From Marasmius tenuissimus (Eukaryota > Basidiomycota > Agaricomycetes > Agaricales > Marasmiaceae), in assembly GCA_029532415.1 (NCBI GenBank), contig JAQOTA010000018.1, positions 248,001 to 312,000 on the forward strand: 64,000 bases of DNA, written 5' to 3'. The number at the start of each line of letters is the position of its first letter. The stretch's first letter is position 1. Positions 44,105-54,960 of the stretch are shown here, piece after piece. The notes below the pieces were generated by a model that worked only from the letters and a program-made list of their open reading frames with translations, was not told the DNA's origin and did no database searches. The translations under genes were made by a program, and so were the position numbers.

Positions 44105-46259
44105 CGTAGTACACTGCCAGAGTTTCGAGCCAACAGATGTCCCTACCCGGAACCTTCCAGCCTGACTTCAGAGCGTATGCTGCCCATTGGTCACCTATGA
44201 TAATGCCGATTCCCCATTCTGTCGAGGCGTCCACATACAACCCCATGTTGACCAGTGGACCCTTCGGACTGAGTTGCCGGTAATAGTTTGGGTCGCCGAG
44301 CGCCTCATACCACCACTCAAGATCCTTGATCATAGAGGGGGGAGCGTAACACGTGATGTATTGATCACCCTTATATGATGCTGCGAAGTTCGACATTGAA
44401 GAGAGTCGAGTTCTGCCCTCTCGGTGGACAAAGGCACAGTGACATAGCGTACCGTGAACGCTTTCCACCAGTTCCAAAGGGAAACGGTTGCCCGAATGAG
44501 CATCGATGAAAGATTTTATTTTGGCACAGTATTTGATTCGTTTGACCTCAGTCAGGGACACCCGTCTCAGCAGGAGATTCCAGTCAAAGCCGAGGTAAGT
44601 GATAGTCCATAAGAAGGACTTGTCACATTTCTTCAGGTTCCACGGGGTACGCAAGCATTCTATGATACCCATTATCTCTTCAGTATCGTATTCATACTGG
44701 AAGAGGGATTCGTCTGGGGAGTGTGGATTGAACAGAATAGGTGAAGTGGGGTTCGGGGGAGTGGGAAATGATGCGAGGAATGAAGAAACTTCAAACGAAT
44801 GTGGGGGCTGAGTCGGTGGTGACGAGGAAAGTGGAATCGCGAGAGTCCGAGCCTGGTCTACTGGTCTGAAAATGCCATCATGGCATCTTCTCCTGACAGG
44901 AATGCACCTGTTCGCAAGGTCATCCTCATACTTCACGATCGGCCAGACTCCTTCTGCCATCCAGAAGTCCACCATCGCATTTGCTATCATCCCAGAATTG
45001 CTGCTGGCTGATGCTGCACCAAAAGGGAAGCAATGGTCCATGTAGAAGGCACCCAGCCTCCCTTGCACCACGAGGAAAGGTTTGTGGTCGGGCACAACGG
45101 GCGCTGTACGGTGAAACTTCTCGATGTCCTTTGAGCTAGCTTGGAAACCTTCATGTGTGGTGGAGACCTGAGTTAAAGACGATGAGTCACTCATCTTGGA
45201 GATAGGAGACGGAGACGGGAGACATGGCCATGTATGCAGTACAACGTGCCGGAGACAGGAGACATGGTTGCGCATGGCACACCGGAGACTATGCACATTG
45301 CAAAAGAATGAACTTACCAATTCTGCGAACTTTGAGGCAGTATCGAACCTCGTTGGGAAGTCCTCCTTGTCGATGAAAGAATTCATGGCCGGGAAGTCCT
45401 TCGACTCTTTCAACAGGTGCCGACACACCCTGTACTTGGGTAGCTTCCCTGGTCCTTGATCCTGCACCGCTACGATGAGTGGCGAGGACATGAATGGTCC
45501 TCTCATAATAGACTCCATCTCCTCCTTGGAGAAAGGTCCACTGAACCTCCCGCAATCAAGTTCGGATTGGATGTAGTTGTTGACGACATCGGGGTACTGG
45601 AAGCAAGTCTGATGGTTTCGAATGATGGTCGTGCGTTCGAGATTTGGCATGCGCCCGAGAGGGAAACCATGTCTGATGTTATGCGTAAAGTTTGGATATA
45701 AGTCGGTGAGATGATGTTTTGATAACGCATGATCAAATGTGTACGCGTCATACGGGGTTACAATTCTGTTGTATAATTCGTTGTGAAAGGGGTCGTCTGA
45801 TGTTGGTGGACGGGTAATGATGGAGGCGGAGAGGTCGGCGTATACGAGTTGTTTGGGAACGGAGAAACTGGCAAAGAGGAGTTCGAGGTCAACGAGACCT
45901 TCATTTTCGGTCGGAGGAGGAGGATTCCGCTGGCTGTTCTCGGCAGGACCAGGAGAAGGCATTATGGGCGACACTGCCGCAGAAGGTGCAGGAGTGCTCA
46001 AAAGAGCAGCTGCTAGAGCATCTCTTGCCGGAGATGGTCCACGGTATGCAGATCGGCTTCTTCGTGGATGGGTGAACGGTTTTGAGGTTATCGAGCTTGG
46101 CCCATAGCATTGGTCCATGAGACGAGTTGTGCTCAGTTGACTTGTGACCTCGGTTGGAGCAGAGTAGGCAGCAAGGGGACCGGGAACTGCCCTTGCTGCT
46201 CCCTTGAAAGGGACGCGGGCAGTCGTTATCATTCCTAGAGCGTGAGTGATCATCATCAT
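44007..46259 (-). CDS. Reverse transcriptase and RNase H of the DIRS-like element (up to 750 residues)
   Basis: The frame is open over 750 codons; the exact start is unclear because it overlaps ORF1. RT motifs: CFPFGAASASSNSG and the catalytic YEDD in IVKYEDDLANR. RNase H residues: Asp in LYVDASTEWG, Glu in CWLETLAVYY, Asp in HSDNQGTIG. The frame has no internal stop, unlike the recombinase downstream. It ends 98 bases inside the recombinase frame. Confidence 0.85.
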   Translation of the reverse strand: MMMITHALGMITTARVPFKGAARAVPGPLAAYSAPTEVTSQLSTTRLMDQCYGPSSITSKPFTHPRRSRSAYRGPSPARDALAAALLSTPAPSAAVSPIMPSPGPAENSQRNPPPPTENEGLVDLELLFASFSVPKQLVYADLSASIITRPPTSDDPFHNELYNRIVTPYDAYTFDHALSKHHLTDLYPNFTHNIRHGFPLGRMPNLERTTIIRNHQTCFQYPDVVNNYIQSELDCGRFSGPFSKEEMESIMRGPFMSSPLIVAVQDQGPGKLPKYRVCRHLLKESKDFPAMNSFIDKEDFPTRFDTASKFAELVSSFFCNVHSLRCAMRNHVSCLRHVVLHTWPCLPSPSPISKMSDSSSLTQVSTTHEGFQASSKDIEKFHRTAPVVPDHKPFLVVQGRLGAFYMDHCFPFGAASASSNSGMIANAMVDFWMAEGVWPIVKYEDDLANRCIPVRRRCHDGIFRPVDQARTLAIPLSSSPPTQPPHSFEVSSFLASFPTPPNPTSPILFNPHSPDESLFQYEYDTEEIMGIIECLRTPWNLKKCDKSFLWTITYLGFDWNLLLRRVSLTEVKRIKYCAKIKSFIDAHSGNRFPLELVESVHGTLCHCAFVHREGRTRLSSMSNFAASYKGDQYITCYAPPSMIKDLEWWYEALGDPNYYRQLSPKGPLVNMGLYVDASTEWGIGIIIGDQWAAYALKSGWKVPGRDICWLETLAVYYVAGLNHHNCTIRIHSDNQGTIGAVIKSRLPNF

Positions 46260-47319
46260 TGTATCTCCTACGCTTCGACTCCCTCTCCACTCGTTCCTTC
46301 TCAGCTTCTGCCTTCATCTCCTTCTTCAACTTCACATGGTCCTGCACCCTCGTGTAGTTCGTGGGGTCAAATTTCCACGAATGTTGGAACCTCTCCTTCC
46401 TGATGCGAAGTTCCTCGGGCTTCCACCAGTGATATGTCTCCTCCGCATCAGCGAATGCCTCGAATGCCTCAACATGTCTCTGAGCCCATGACGCGTGAAG
46501 AGTCACTCCCCCGTGCCTCTCTTCCCTTTTAATCTCGAAACCCCACCAGTTGTCCAACGCCTTCGTCACCTGCGAGTAGGTGAGTCCTTCGAGTCCTTCT
46601 TCCACTATGTTGAGTTTGGTTTTAAGATCTGCTATACCCAAGACTTTGAATGTGCCCCGTGTCGTCAAATGCTTCTTGGCCTCGATGACGTGTTGGTGGG
46701 AATGCAAATATTCGAGGTTTTTGGGCGTAAAGAAAGCAAGAGGGACGGGTAGATTACTGGCGTAGTCTGCATAGTCGAAGAGGATGTCGGGGTAGGTTGG
46801 AACGTGGAGCCTCGTCTCGTCTCTATCCCTCTCGACGACGACTGGCACCGGGATCTTTTCGCTGTGCTTCGCCGCCGCAGGTTCGGGAGGTGGGTTTCCG
46901 CCATCTGCTGAAGTAGGTCCATCTTTCCTCCAACCTCTCTCTATTTCTGCTGCCTTATCCGGCGTCAACCACTCCTTAATCCTCTCAAAATACAATCTCG
47001 TCTTCAACTTCTCTTCCTCCTCTTCCGTGTACGTCCATAATGAAGCTTGTGGTGAAGCCGGGCGACAGTTCTCTGAGTCGAGGTTCGCGATACTCTGTCC
47101 ATCTTGAGCCTTCTTATCGTTATTACGTGTCCATATCGCCAGGTTTTCCTTTAGTTTGTACACCAAGCCCGCAGTCTTCATGAATTCGACGAGTTCGGCA
47201 GGTGTATGCGTCTTGCGTTGACGGCTTTCGTTCGACAGTGAGTTTGCTTTGACCAGACCGAGTCTGGCTCTCAATCTGTCAGTTCTCGTCGGAGGTGGTG
47301 GTGAATTGCCCTGAGTCAT
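45901..47319 (-). CDS. Gag-like ORF1 of the DIRS-like element (472 residues)
   Basis: Open from ATG at 47319. The N-terminal half is charged and helical; the middle holds a basic SKRRRYNDDDHSRSRND segment; the C-terminus is Cys/His-rich, with CLLCSNRGHKSTEH and a second cluster CSSSCSFEHSCTFCGSVAH, both zinc-binding in appearance. This layout (basic linker then Cys/His clusters) is what is seen in nucleic-acid-binding ORF1 proteins of basidiomycete DIRS/Ngaro elements. Its last 359 bases overlap the RT frame. No internal stop. Confidence 0.7.
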   Translation of the reverse strand: MTQGNSPPPPTRTDRLRARLGLVKANSLSNESRQRKTHTPAELVEFMKTAGLVYKLKENLAIWTRNNDKKAQDGQSIANLDSENCRPASPQASLWTYTEEEEEKLKTRLYFERIKEWLTPDKAAEIERGWRKDGPTSADGGNPPPEPAAAKHSEKIPVPVVVERDRDETRLHVPTYPDILFDYADYASNLPVPLAFFTPKNLEYLHSHQHVIEAKKHLTTRGTFKVLGIADLKTKLNIVEEGLEGLTYSQVTKALDNWWGFEIKREERHGGVTLHASWAQRHVEAFEAFADAEETYHWWKPEELRIRKERFQHSWKFDPTNYTRVQDHVKLKKEMKAEAEKERVERESKRRRYNDDDHSRSRNDNDCPRPFQGSSKGSSRSPCCLLCSNRGHKSTEHNSSHGPMLWAKLDNLKTVHPSTKKPICIPWTISGKRCSSSCSFEHSCTFCGSVAHNAFSWSCREQPAESSSSDRK

Positions 47320-47397
47320 GTCCGAAGTGTAATGAGACGCAAAAAAAGAGCTGGAGAGCGATATGGAGGCGAGGAGATGAGCGCGGAAGAGAGGAAA

Positions 47398-47415
47398 CGT
47401 TTAGGCGCCTAAACG
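47398..47415. repeat. Perfect 18-bp palindrome
   Basis: CGTTTAGGCGCCTAAACG reads the same on both strands. It lies about 80 bases upstream of the ORF1 start of the DIRS-like element. Confidence 0.7.
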
Positions 47416-47453
47416 GCATACGCACTCATCTTCTCGCGTCAATCTTATCCTAT

Positions 47454-47482
47454 GATAAGAGGCTCGTGCCTCGCCTCTTATC
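47454..47482. repeat. Stem-loop with a 10-bp perfect stem
   Basis: GATAAGAGGC (47454-47463) pairs with GCCTCTTATC (47473-47482) around a 9-base loop. It lies near the expected right end of the DIRS-like element and may be part of its terminal structure or transcript. Confidence 0.55.
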
Positions 47483-47700
47483 TCGGAACTTGGATGACTT
47501 GAGCAATCACGTAGATCTTGTACAACCCGTATGAATCTCAGCATGTATGGGAAGAGAGGTGGGTCAGGGTATATCCAACGGAGCTCGGATTCGTTCGCGG
47601 TTGAACTCATTGAAGTTTGGGTTCAAGCTTGGCCACGTCCTGCCGCGTCCCGGTGCCTCGAACAATGACGTAAAACGCCTGCAGTATTGCATTTCCATTA

Positions 47701-48213
47701 GGCAGTTTGCGCGGCTCGACAAGTGTGCGAAAACATTGCGTAATGCGAACCTGTTCGAGATTTGGCCGTTTTTACGTTGCGTAAGGCCACCAACACTGAC
47801 CAGTTCTGCGTACCTCCCGCACCATAAATTGTTCTCGCACAGCATAAATTGATTTAGGAGACGCAGAAACACTTTGTAACGCTAAAAATGACCATTCCCC
47901 TCCGGTAATCTCATGATAGAGGTGTACTCGAACATGAACAATATGGCCGGTGACATCACAGGTAATTTCTTGCAGCAGCATCTCGCTGATCTATAGCCCC
48001 TCCTGGTCGAGAGACTGGCTTCTCGTAATATCTTTCATCTCCCGGAGACTCAACCACATCTTTCTGAGGGATTTTGGACCAGGGGAGAGTCCTTCAGAAG
48101 GAAAATACGCGTGAGCTTGAAGGTAGTCTCACGCAACGCAAAAAAGGCCAAATCTCGAACAAGTTTGTATTACGCAATGTTTTCGCACACTTGTCGAGCC
48201 GCGCAAACTGCCT
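47701..48213. mobile_element. MITE, 513 bp, about 88-bp terminal inverted repeats
   Basis: The left end GGCAGTTTGCGCGGCTCGAC and the complement of the right end agree over about 88 bases with roughly ten mismatches. The interior of about 340 bases has no ORF. The dinucleotide TA stands directly outside both ends, as for Tc1/mariner-type insertions. The related segment at about 37.72 kb lacks the insert, which marks 47,701 and 48,213 as the boundaries. A full-length element would supply the transposase; none is in the window. Confidence 0.82.
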
Positions 48214-48495
48214 ATTATTGCCGATATCCTCATGTTGGGTCTATGCATCCATTGTGGTGAGTTAGTGTATCTCTACCCCCCGAAGATCTCATTCTGACGA
48301 GACTAGTTGGACAGATTGGATATACTCTTCTCTGCGCCGAAGTGGTCGTATTTTCCCCCTCTGCTTTCCTCGGTCGGATATACATGGATTCTCTAAAGTC
48401 TGGCTTGCATTCTCAAGGATAATACACCTCGTGAAGTTGAACGAAAAGAGCACCTGGGTGAGTTTTGATCACTGCTTACTGTTTCTCTTGTCAAC

Positions 48496-48879
48496 TTGTC
48501 GATCGCAGTCGATCCGGAGGTAGAGACTCTCTGTGGAGTTCGATTCGTACTGCCCAAACCTGTCCGAGTCGCTTGTGAACGATCATCAATATGGTGCGGC
48601 TGTCGTTCTGAACCCTGGAATTCTTCGCCAAGTCACCTTGCAACATGCACAATCCCATTCATTCAGGATCTGGAACTAGAGCTTTCATGTAGAAGCCGCA
48701 GCTTACCGCAGCATAATCCCTACCTCTCAGTGACCTCGGAGGGTGTTCCGTCCCAGTCAAGAGGACTCATTACTCTACTTGTAATACAACACATTCATTC
48801 GCTTCTGTCTGCGAGGAAGTCTTCAAATCGTTTCTTTGGAGTCAGCGAAGCTTCAATTGGCGCCTTGAAATGGAAATGA
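48496..48879 (+). pseudogene. Cys-rich unit, copy before coiled-coil D
   Basis: An open frame of about 127 codons after an acceptor-like GATCGCAG near 48,509, related to 38,031-38,306. It carries VLPKPVRVACER and WCGCRSEPWNSS. The upstream exon-like part is interrupted by the MITE and by stops, so this is at best an exon of a broken gene. Confidence 0.35.
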
Positions 48880-49114
48880 ACTGTTAATTGTGCTCGACAG
48901 AACAACGTGTGGTCTCACCGTTCACGGACACCGGTTGGATTACGCGCTCAAGCCTAAAAACTGCGAAACGCGGGATGTGATTGGCGGGAGAGCGATCAAA
49001 GGGGTCCCAAATGAATAGATGCTGACACGAGGGTGGCACGAGTTGGCTTTCTTACAAAGACCTGCCTTGTACCAAACCACCACTTTCGTCTTTCTTTCCA
49101 GGCACCTCTCTCTT

Positions 49115-50955
49115 ATGTCGTGGTTGAGCTATCTGGGGCTTAGCAGTGATTCTACTAACAAAACTCCTGAAGACCAACCCCTTCCACAATCTCTTCCTCG
49201 CCCTGCTCCTTCGGACACCCAGGCTCCCAACCCGAGTGGCACCATGGGTCGAAAATCAACCGCTTCACAATCCCATCCCAGCCAGAATCGCGACAAGCAC
49301 AGGAGGCAGCAAGCTTCGTCATCTCACACCTCTTCTCCTCCATCGCAGACACAGTATTCTGGGTCGAGTGGCACCGTGGCCTATAAAACACGGTCTTCGC
49401 AACTGCAGCCAGATCGAAATCATGACAATAGCGGGAAGCGGCGTGGGCGGTTAGGCAGCATGGCTCATAGACTCAGTGGCAATTGGGGCGCCAAGGAGAC
49501 AAAACAGGAAGAGCGGTCCAGCGTGCCAGAGCATGCGATCAACACCCAGGAGACGAATCGGGAGGAGGAGCTTCTTGCCAAGCTTGAGGCGACCGAGAAG
49601 AAGTATCGGGCAGCGAAGGACAGCCACGAAGCCGAGACTTCGCGCGTCACGAGCCTCCAAGAGAGACTCGACAGCGCGCAGAGAGAACGTAGGCAGGCGG
49701 AAGACCAGGCTAAGGCAAAAGTCGGGCAACTGCAGAATCAGTTGCAGCGGTCAAACTCGCAGTTCACTAGCTTGCAGAGAGGTTACGATGAGCTGAAGAG
49801 CAGATCAGAGTCGGCGCAGCGAGAGGCAGAGCGGAAGAAGAGGGAATATATATCGCTCCAAACTCATTGCGAGTCTCTAGGCGCCCAGCATGAGGACCTG
49901 AAGAGACGGGGACAAACACTCGAGTCGGAACACAAACGGCTCAAGGTCCAGTTCGACAACAAGTCCGGTGAGCTACAGCAGCTCCAGGAGAAGCACAAAG
50001 CTCAGCAGCTGATCCTGGATCAGCGAACGAAGGAGCTCCAGGAAGCCCAGGCATATTTGACGTCTACCCGCTCGACGTCGGGTGCCGATATCATTCGCCT
50101 CGTGGAATCTCTGAATGCGGAGATCTTGCAAGTGGCATCATCTATCACAGACGAGCTGCCTTTCGACCAGACTACGCCAGCCGGGACGACTGGCAGGCGG
50201 GTGGTAACGGCGAAGTACCTTGGGAGCCTATTTGGGGAGGAGACGATCGCCACGGCCACCTATTTCCCGAGCGAAGATGATCTCGACATCATCATCCAGA
50301 ACGCTCTGCAGCATCTCATGGTGTCCCATTGCAAGGACCTGATTGAGCGCTGGAACGTCGATCCCGCGGTTTCCAAGTTTCTGAAGGAGATGTACCAACG
50401 CATTCGAAAGAATAGTAAGTGCGGTTGAAATTCTTCACTTCTCCCTCGTTGACCGGTTTCATAGATTCCTCATCTGTGGCTGGTCGTTGGCGAACAATGA
50501 CGAAAGCTGAAATGAAGTATGGGCGTTACGATCAGGTCGAGAACTACGCAAGGACTCACATAGTTGACGATATCCGATCTCTCATCCGTCGTTGGATGGA
50601 ACGTTCAGACAAGAGGGCTCAAGCTGGAATGCTGAAGATGATCGAGACGAAGGTGGCCACAGTCATAAACATGGCGACACAGATCGACAAGGCTATGGGG
50701 ATTGATGTCGTCGCAGAAGACTGGGAGGCTTTTGTTGTGCATCCAGGGAAGGCCTTCAATGCTGCCCTGATGGAAGACGTCTTCCAGACCTCAAAGTCGC
50801 CGATAACAGTAGAGGAAGCAACCGGGATTGTCCTATGCCCGACTGCTATGGGCTTGCGACGAAGAAACTCTGAATCAGACGAGAATGGTGGATATGGTGG
50901 ATGGCAGATAATGAGAAAAGCGACAGTACTCCTTGATACGGCTTTCGGAAAGTAG
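49115..50955 (+). CDS. Coiled-coil family protein, copy D, full length (596 residues)
   Basis: Exon 1 49115-50414, intron 50415-50464 (GTAAGT ... CATAG), exon 2 50465-50955; 597 codons. The start is MSWLSYLGLSSDSTNKTPED; next comes a Ser/Pro/Arg-rich linker (about residues 30-125) not found in C, then the coiled coil with a single 52-residue unit, then the shared domain and the exon 2 region (VAGRWRTMTKAEMKYGRYDQ, EDVFQTS, WQIMRKATVLLDTAF). Exon 2 is nearly identical to that of copy C. It points towards the Hsp70-like gene ending at 51453. Confidence 0.82.
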
Positions 50956-51452
50956 TGATATTTATTAAGACGTCGAACACTCGCTATTCCATACTACATA
51001 TCGAACCGCTCTTTTCCATATCATTCCACATCTCTAATTGAACTTTGAAAACGAAGCACCTGAACGGAGAACTCGAACTTGAGTTCCCCCACAACCTGCG
51101 TGGCTGGTAGATGCTCCCTTGGAACATGAACTAGGAAGACGCGAGCGATGAGTACTGCATGTATTCGATGAGGATTCCCTTCTCTTCCTTCACAGTATTG
51201 CCTCCGCTGCCACCCCAGACGCATCTCTGCTGGCAGGATATCCTCAAGCGCAAGCTCAAGCGGTACGACTACTCGGACCGGACTTCGGGAGGAAAGTGGG
51301 CGGCGGGGGTGAACGAGATGCGGGAGAAGGCAAATGGCCCGTCCGATACCAAACGTGGGCATAAACAGACGGATCAAAATCAAGGAGAACTGAGTTCGAT
51401 TGTGCCAGGTCCTGTACATGCTACAACTTCGTATGGTCCAAAACTGCTTACT
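50956..51452. other. Spacer between convergent coiled-coil D and Hsp70-like genes
   Basis: About 500 bases holding the 3' ends of both genes. A weak relationship to 40,660-41,030 in the C block is visible (GATGAGGATTCCCTT against GATAAGTATTCCCTT). No further gene. Confidence 0.5.
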
Positions 51453-54000
51453 TCAGTCTCGCTGAACTTCATTCTGATCGTACACCACAGTAGCGGGGCT
51501 CCTGCGAAGAAAGACCATATGAGAAAGGTATGAAGACTATTCAGGCCGACGAGTGGCTTGCCTCTTCTCTTCGTCCTGAGCATTCCCGCAATGATCGAGT
51601 CAGCAGCCCCGAAAACTGCGAAGAAAATCGTCCACTCACCCCAACCTTCCAAGCGATTTGTGCCTTGAGCTCCGTAAGGCCGAACAAAAGTACTACCTCG
51701 TATTGACATTCAAAATACGACTTCCCCGTGCGTTCGCTGTAGCGCGACCGAGTGAAGTTGTCTGATTCCGGAATATCAGCCTCTATCGTGCAGAGAGGAG
51801 GGAATCGTTCTGGATAAGAGAGTCCCACGTCAGCCATCCTATATGGTTCAGAGAAATTTGATGGACCGCGTACTGGGGTTGACGTCGAGCCAGTTTGGAG
51901 CTTTGTCGTGACTTCTGTAGTGAAGGATCTCTACAGAGATTTCGCGCAGAGAAGATTCGTATGTGGACTGCCTATAGTACCCCCTCCGGAACTCTGTTTC
52001 CTCCTGGACGCGACTTCCCTGTGTAGATCACCAGAAGTCAGTTTCATGCTCACGAATGGTTTGTAGCAAACTCACCCTTGGAAGAATATGATCGAAGAAA
52101 TCAGGCAAGTGTTGTTTGCCTGCGAGGTCGGTGTAAATGGTAAGGGAGCGCTTCCTATGCTCAGGGTCCGACGGTTTGTAGGATGTTGAGCACTCGACTC
52201 CATAAGTGAAGCGCGAAACCCTGGCGGACACCATATGGTCGAGGAAGAACGAGACAGCACCGTCTGCAACGGCTTTGTTGCTGGGCATCGAGAGATCAGC
52301 TAGGGAGCTTAAATTGAGATCGTCGTATCCAAAAACTTACACAAAACCGTCCGGGCGGAAGAAATTCAAGTTCAGTTGGCTGAGAGTCTTTTGGAGCGTC
52401 GAGAACAGGTAATCGCTGGCAGCGAAACCTCCAACGAGCAAGACGGCCTAGATGTTTCGAGTCAGTGAAGCAGAATCAAATGGCTATACAACGACAATCC
52501 CTAGCACTCACAGAGATGGGGGTTTTCGCCTCTTTCATCTGCTCTTGAATGGCCTCGAGAATCTCCTGTACCGAAGGCGCGAAGAAGAGCTTCATGATCT
52601 CCCTATTAATCGGGTGTGAAGAACGTTAGATACACTGCTAGAATCACCGGTACTTACCCTGGTACCTTCATCTGACCACGATTTATTCCGAACGATATAT
52701 CCTTGTCTCTTGGCGACCCGAACGGGATGTAACCAGTATCAGTCTCGTTCCTGAAGGTAAGCTTCGCTGTCTTGTCAAAAACTTTGGCCATTTGAGCGAT
52801 GTCCTGTGGGGTTCCGTATTTCGAGTCCTTCAGTCTATCTAAAGACCACAAGTAACGGCCATGGAGATCATTTATTGAAGGACGGAAAACTCACTTCGAA
52901 GCCAGCCGGTGGCGCGACGAGTTACATAGACAGATCCTTGAAGTCTGCCTGATAAGAAGTCAGCAGCTGGCACGGGCGAATGCGAAAAGATGTATAGCTC
53001 ACATTGCGTTCGAGTGATCTCTTCGAAAACGCCCGAAGGAGTCTTCTTGTACGCGCTGACGTCAATAGTACCACCCCCTGCGTCTACGATGATGAAGCCT
53101 TTCCCCTCGTCCTCGTCCTCGTCCTCGGCCTAGGTAGAAATCGTGGTTCAGACGTGAGACGGCTGAAGAAAGTGGGACGGTAGAGTACATACCTCATCCA
53201 CGCCTCTCATCACACCCTTGTTGATGCAGTAGTGAAGACTCGCCTCGCCCTCAGTAACGAAATGCAGACGAAGATCCGCGTCATTAGCAGAGACAAGCCC
53301 AGCAGTAATCGCCGCCTGCCGCATCTGAGCCTGTTGTGGTCCCTCCCATCCGTTCGGGTGACTCAAGACGTAGTCGATGTTGTACGGTTCGATTGAGGCA
53401 AAGAAATCTGCTCCACGGTTCCCTTTGATGTAATTGATGGTACAGTTGTATAGGTAGCCAAGGAAATCAGCAAAGATGTCGATTGGTTTCTTGTTCCGAG
53501 GGAGAGGAGGTAAATCCGAATCGTGGACTTGCGATTTCTCGAGGCCTTTCGGTCGTAAATGGAGTTTGAACCTGAAATGAAAAGATTCCGAGTCAAAGTC
53601 AGCACCCGTGCCACGGGCCCGAAGGGCAGAGGGAAGAGGGGGCCAACTCACCATTCTACGAAAATGTAGCATTCATCTTCTGCTTTCTCCAAGAACGACT
53701 CTTCCGTAGCCTCCGTCCCTACGGCACGGACCACGCCCTCCCGGTCATAAACGATAACTGATGGAATCTTCGAATCGCCTCCTATCTTTCCCTGACCTGG
53801 GAACCTAGCAGAGGAATGGAAGGTTCAGGCTAACAATGAGGTTCCCGTAAAAAACACACTTACTTGGGTACGCCCTCAATGATCGGTGGCAATCCGGGAT
53901 CGAGCACTGCGTAAGAGGCACCGCTGTAAGTAGTTCCCACATCGAACGCAATGACCATCTTTCGGAACAATCCATGATAATTTTTACGGGTGGTTGACAT
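51453..54000 (-). CDS. Hsp70-like ATPase (HSPA12-type), paralogue, 603 residues, 13 exons
   Basis: Exons: 54000-53864, 53804-53652, 53571-53193, 53129-53003, 52948-52895, 52838-52658, 52602-52512, 52447-52341, 52280-52076, 52018-51874, 51809-51640, 51575-51562, 51501-51453; 604 codons. Every intron matches the position and phase of the 17.9-20.5 kb gene, including the 14-base exon 12. Motifs: AFDVGTTYSGASYAVLDPG, IIVDAGGGTIDVSAY, LLVGGFAASDYLFS; the C-terminus is SPATVVYDQNEVQRD. Exon 4 carries an added acidic EDEDEDE run. The intron after exon 12 begins GCAAGC, a GC-AG intron. It lies tail to tail with coiled-coil D and head to head with coiled-coil E. Confidence 0.88.
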
Positions 54001-54960
54001 GTCGGGAGGTTTTTACTGTAAGCGAGCGGTGATTCTGGGGGGGTAGTCAAGTAACGAGATGTTGGTGGTTCGGGTTGGGTGGCTTCGCTCGGTTAAGAGC
54101 TTTTTATATGGTTGGGGATGGCACAAGCGCAGTCATCAGGCTATTGTTCCAGAAGAATGGAAGGAGCAAAGTTTTAAGCGGCAGAATTCACTACTGCCGT
54201 TGTCCTGAGGTTAATGAAAGGGATCTTTGTGTGACGATCGTGAAGGGATGAAGCGCTTCGCCCTTTGTAGTGAAACTGCGGCTGCGAGGAGGGGAGTCAT
54301 TCGAGATCAGAACCAGATCGAGCGTCAGTCCTTCATGAGAATTGGAAGGGAAAGGCAGCTGGGTGTGTGACGCACCTTACAGCTGCAGGTACATACATTA
54401 ACATGGACATGTCAATCCCGAATCTGTGCCTCCCCCCTTAGCCCGAGTCACTAACCTGACTCCAAAAAGAAACCGCCTGTATCAGATTGACCAATGAAAT
54501 GACAAACAGAATAGAGGAACGAGGCAGCACAAGACCGACATACCCAAGTCGCGTGTCGCGTGGTGTATGTTCGGCAGCCACATCAAGGCCTCGGAGTCAG
54601 GGCGTGTTTTCATTTTCCAATCACTAACACGCTTTGATCGCGCCGGTTTACATGCGTTACCGCACCGCCGCACCGTAAGGATACTGTAAGTCCTGACGCT
54701 GGAGAGGAGGGGAGAAGTGCAACAAAAAAAAACATATGTACCAGCAACTGCAGTGCCAACCCATCCATCTTTTTTACTTCGATTACACGTTTACGCCTCG
54801 TGTCCGCAAAAGTAAAATAACTGATACGGCCCTCGCCTCTCGCGTACGGACTTTTTGACTTCACTCCTCATTGTCACTGTCATCACTCTCTGCTTCATTC
54901 CCTTTCGCCCCTTCTCCCTCCCTTCCCTCTTTCCCCACGACTATCCTTTCCTATCCTGGG
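54001..54960. other. Shared upstream region of Hsp70-like and coiled-coil E genes
   Basis: About 960 bases between two divergent starts, so the promoters of both genes lie here. A TTTTTATATGG stretch near 54,100 could serve the Hsp70-like gene; just before coiled-coil E the strand is pyrimidine-rich (54,860-54,950), as is common before basidiomycete start sites. No ORF is supported. Confidence 0.45.

Larger units (their letters stand above)
42272..47319 (-). mobile_element. DIRS-like tyrosine-recombinase retrotransposon, decayed
   Basis: On the minus strand the order is a gag-like ORF (47319-45901), an overlapping RT/RNase H ORF (46259-44007) and a tyrosine recombinase (44104-42272). Reverse transcriptase plus tyrosine recombinase in place of a DDE integrase defines the DIRS order, and overlapping ORFs are usual in it. 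Exact ends were not fixed: true termini should lie in about 41,300-42,200 and 47,320-47,560. The element sits between two related segments (37-41 and 47.5-51 kb) and so may have entered or separated a tandem duplication. Confidence 0.85.
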
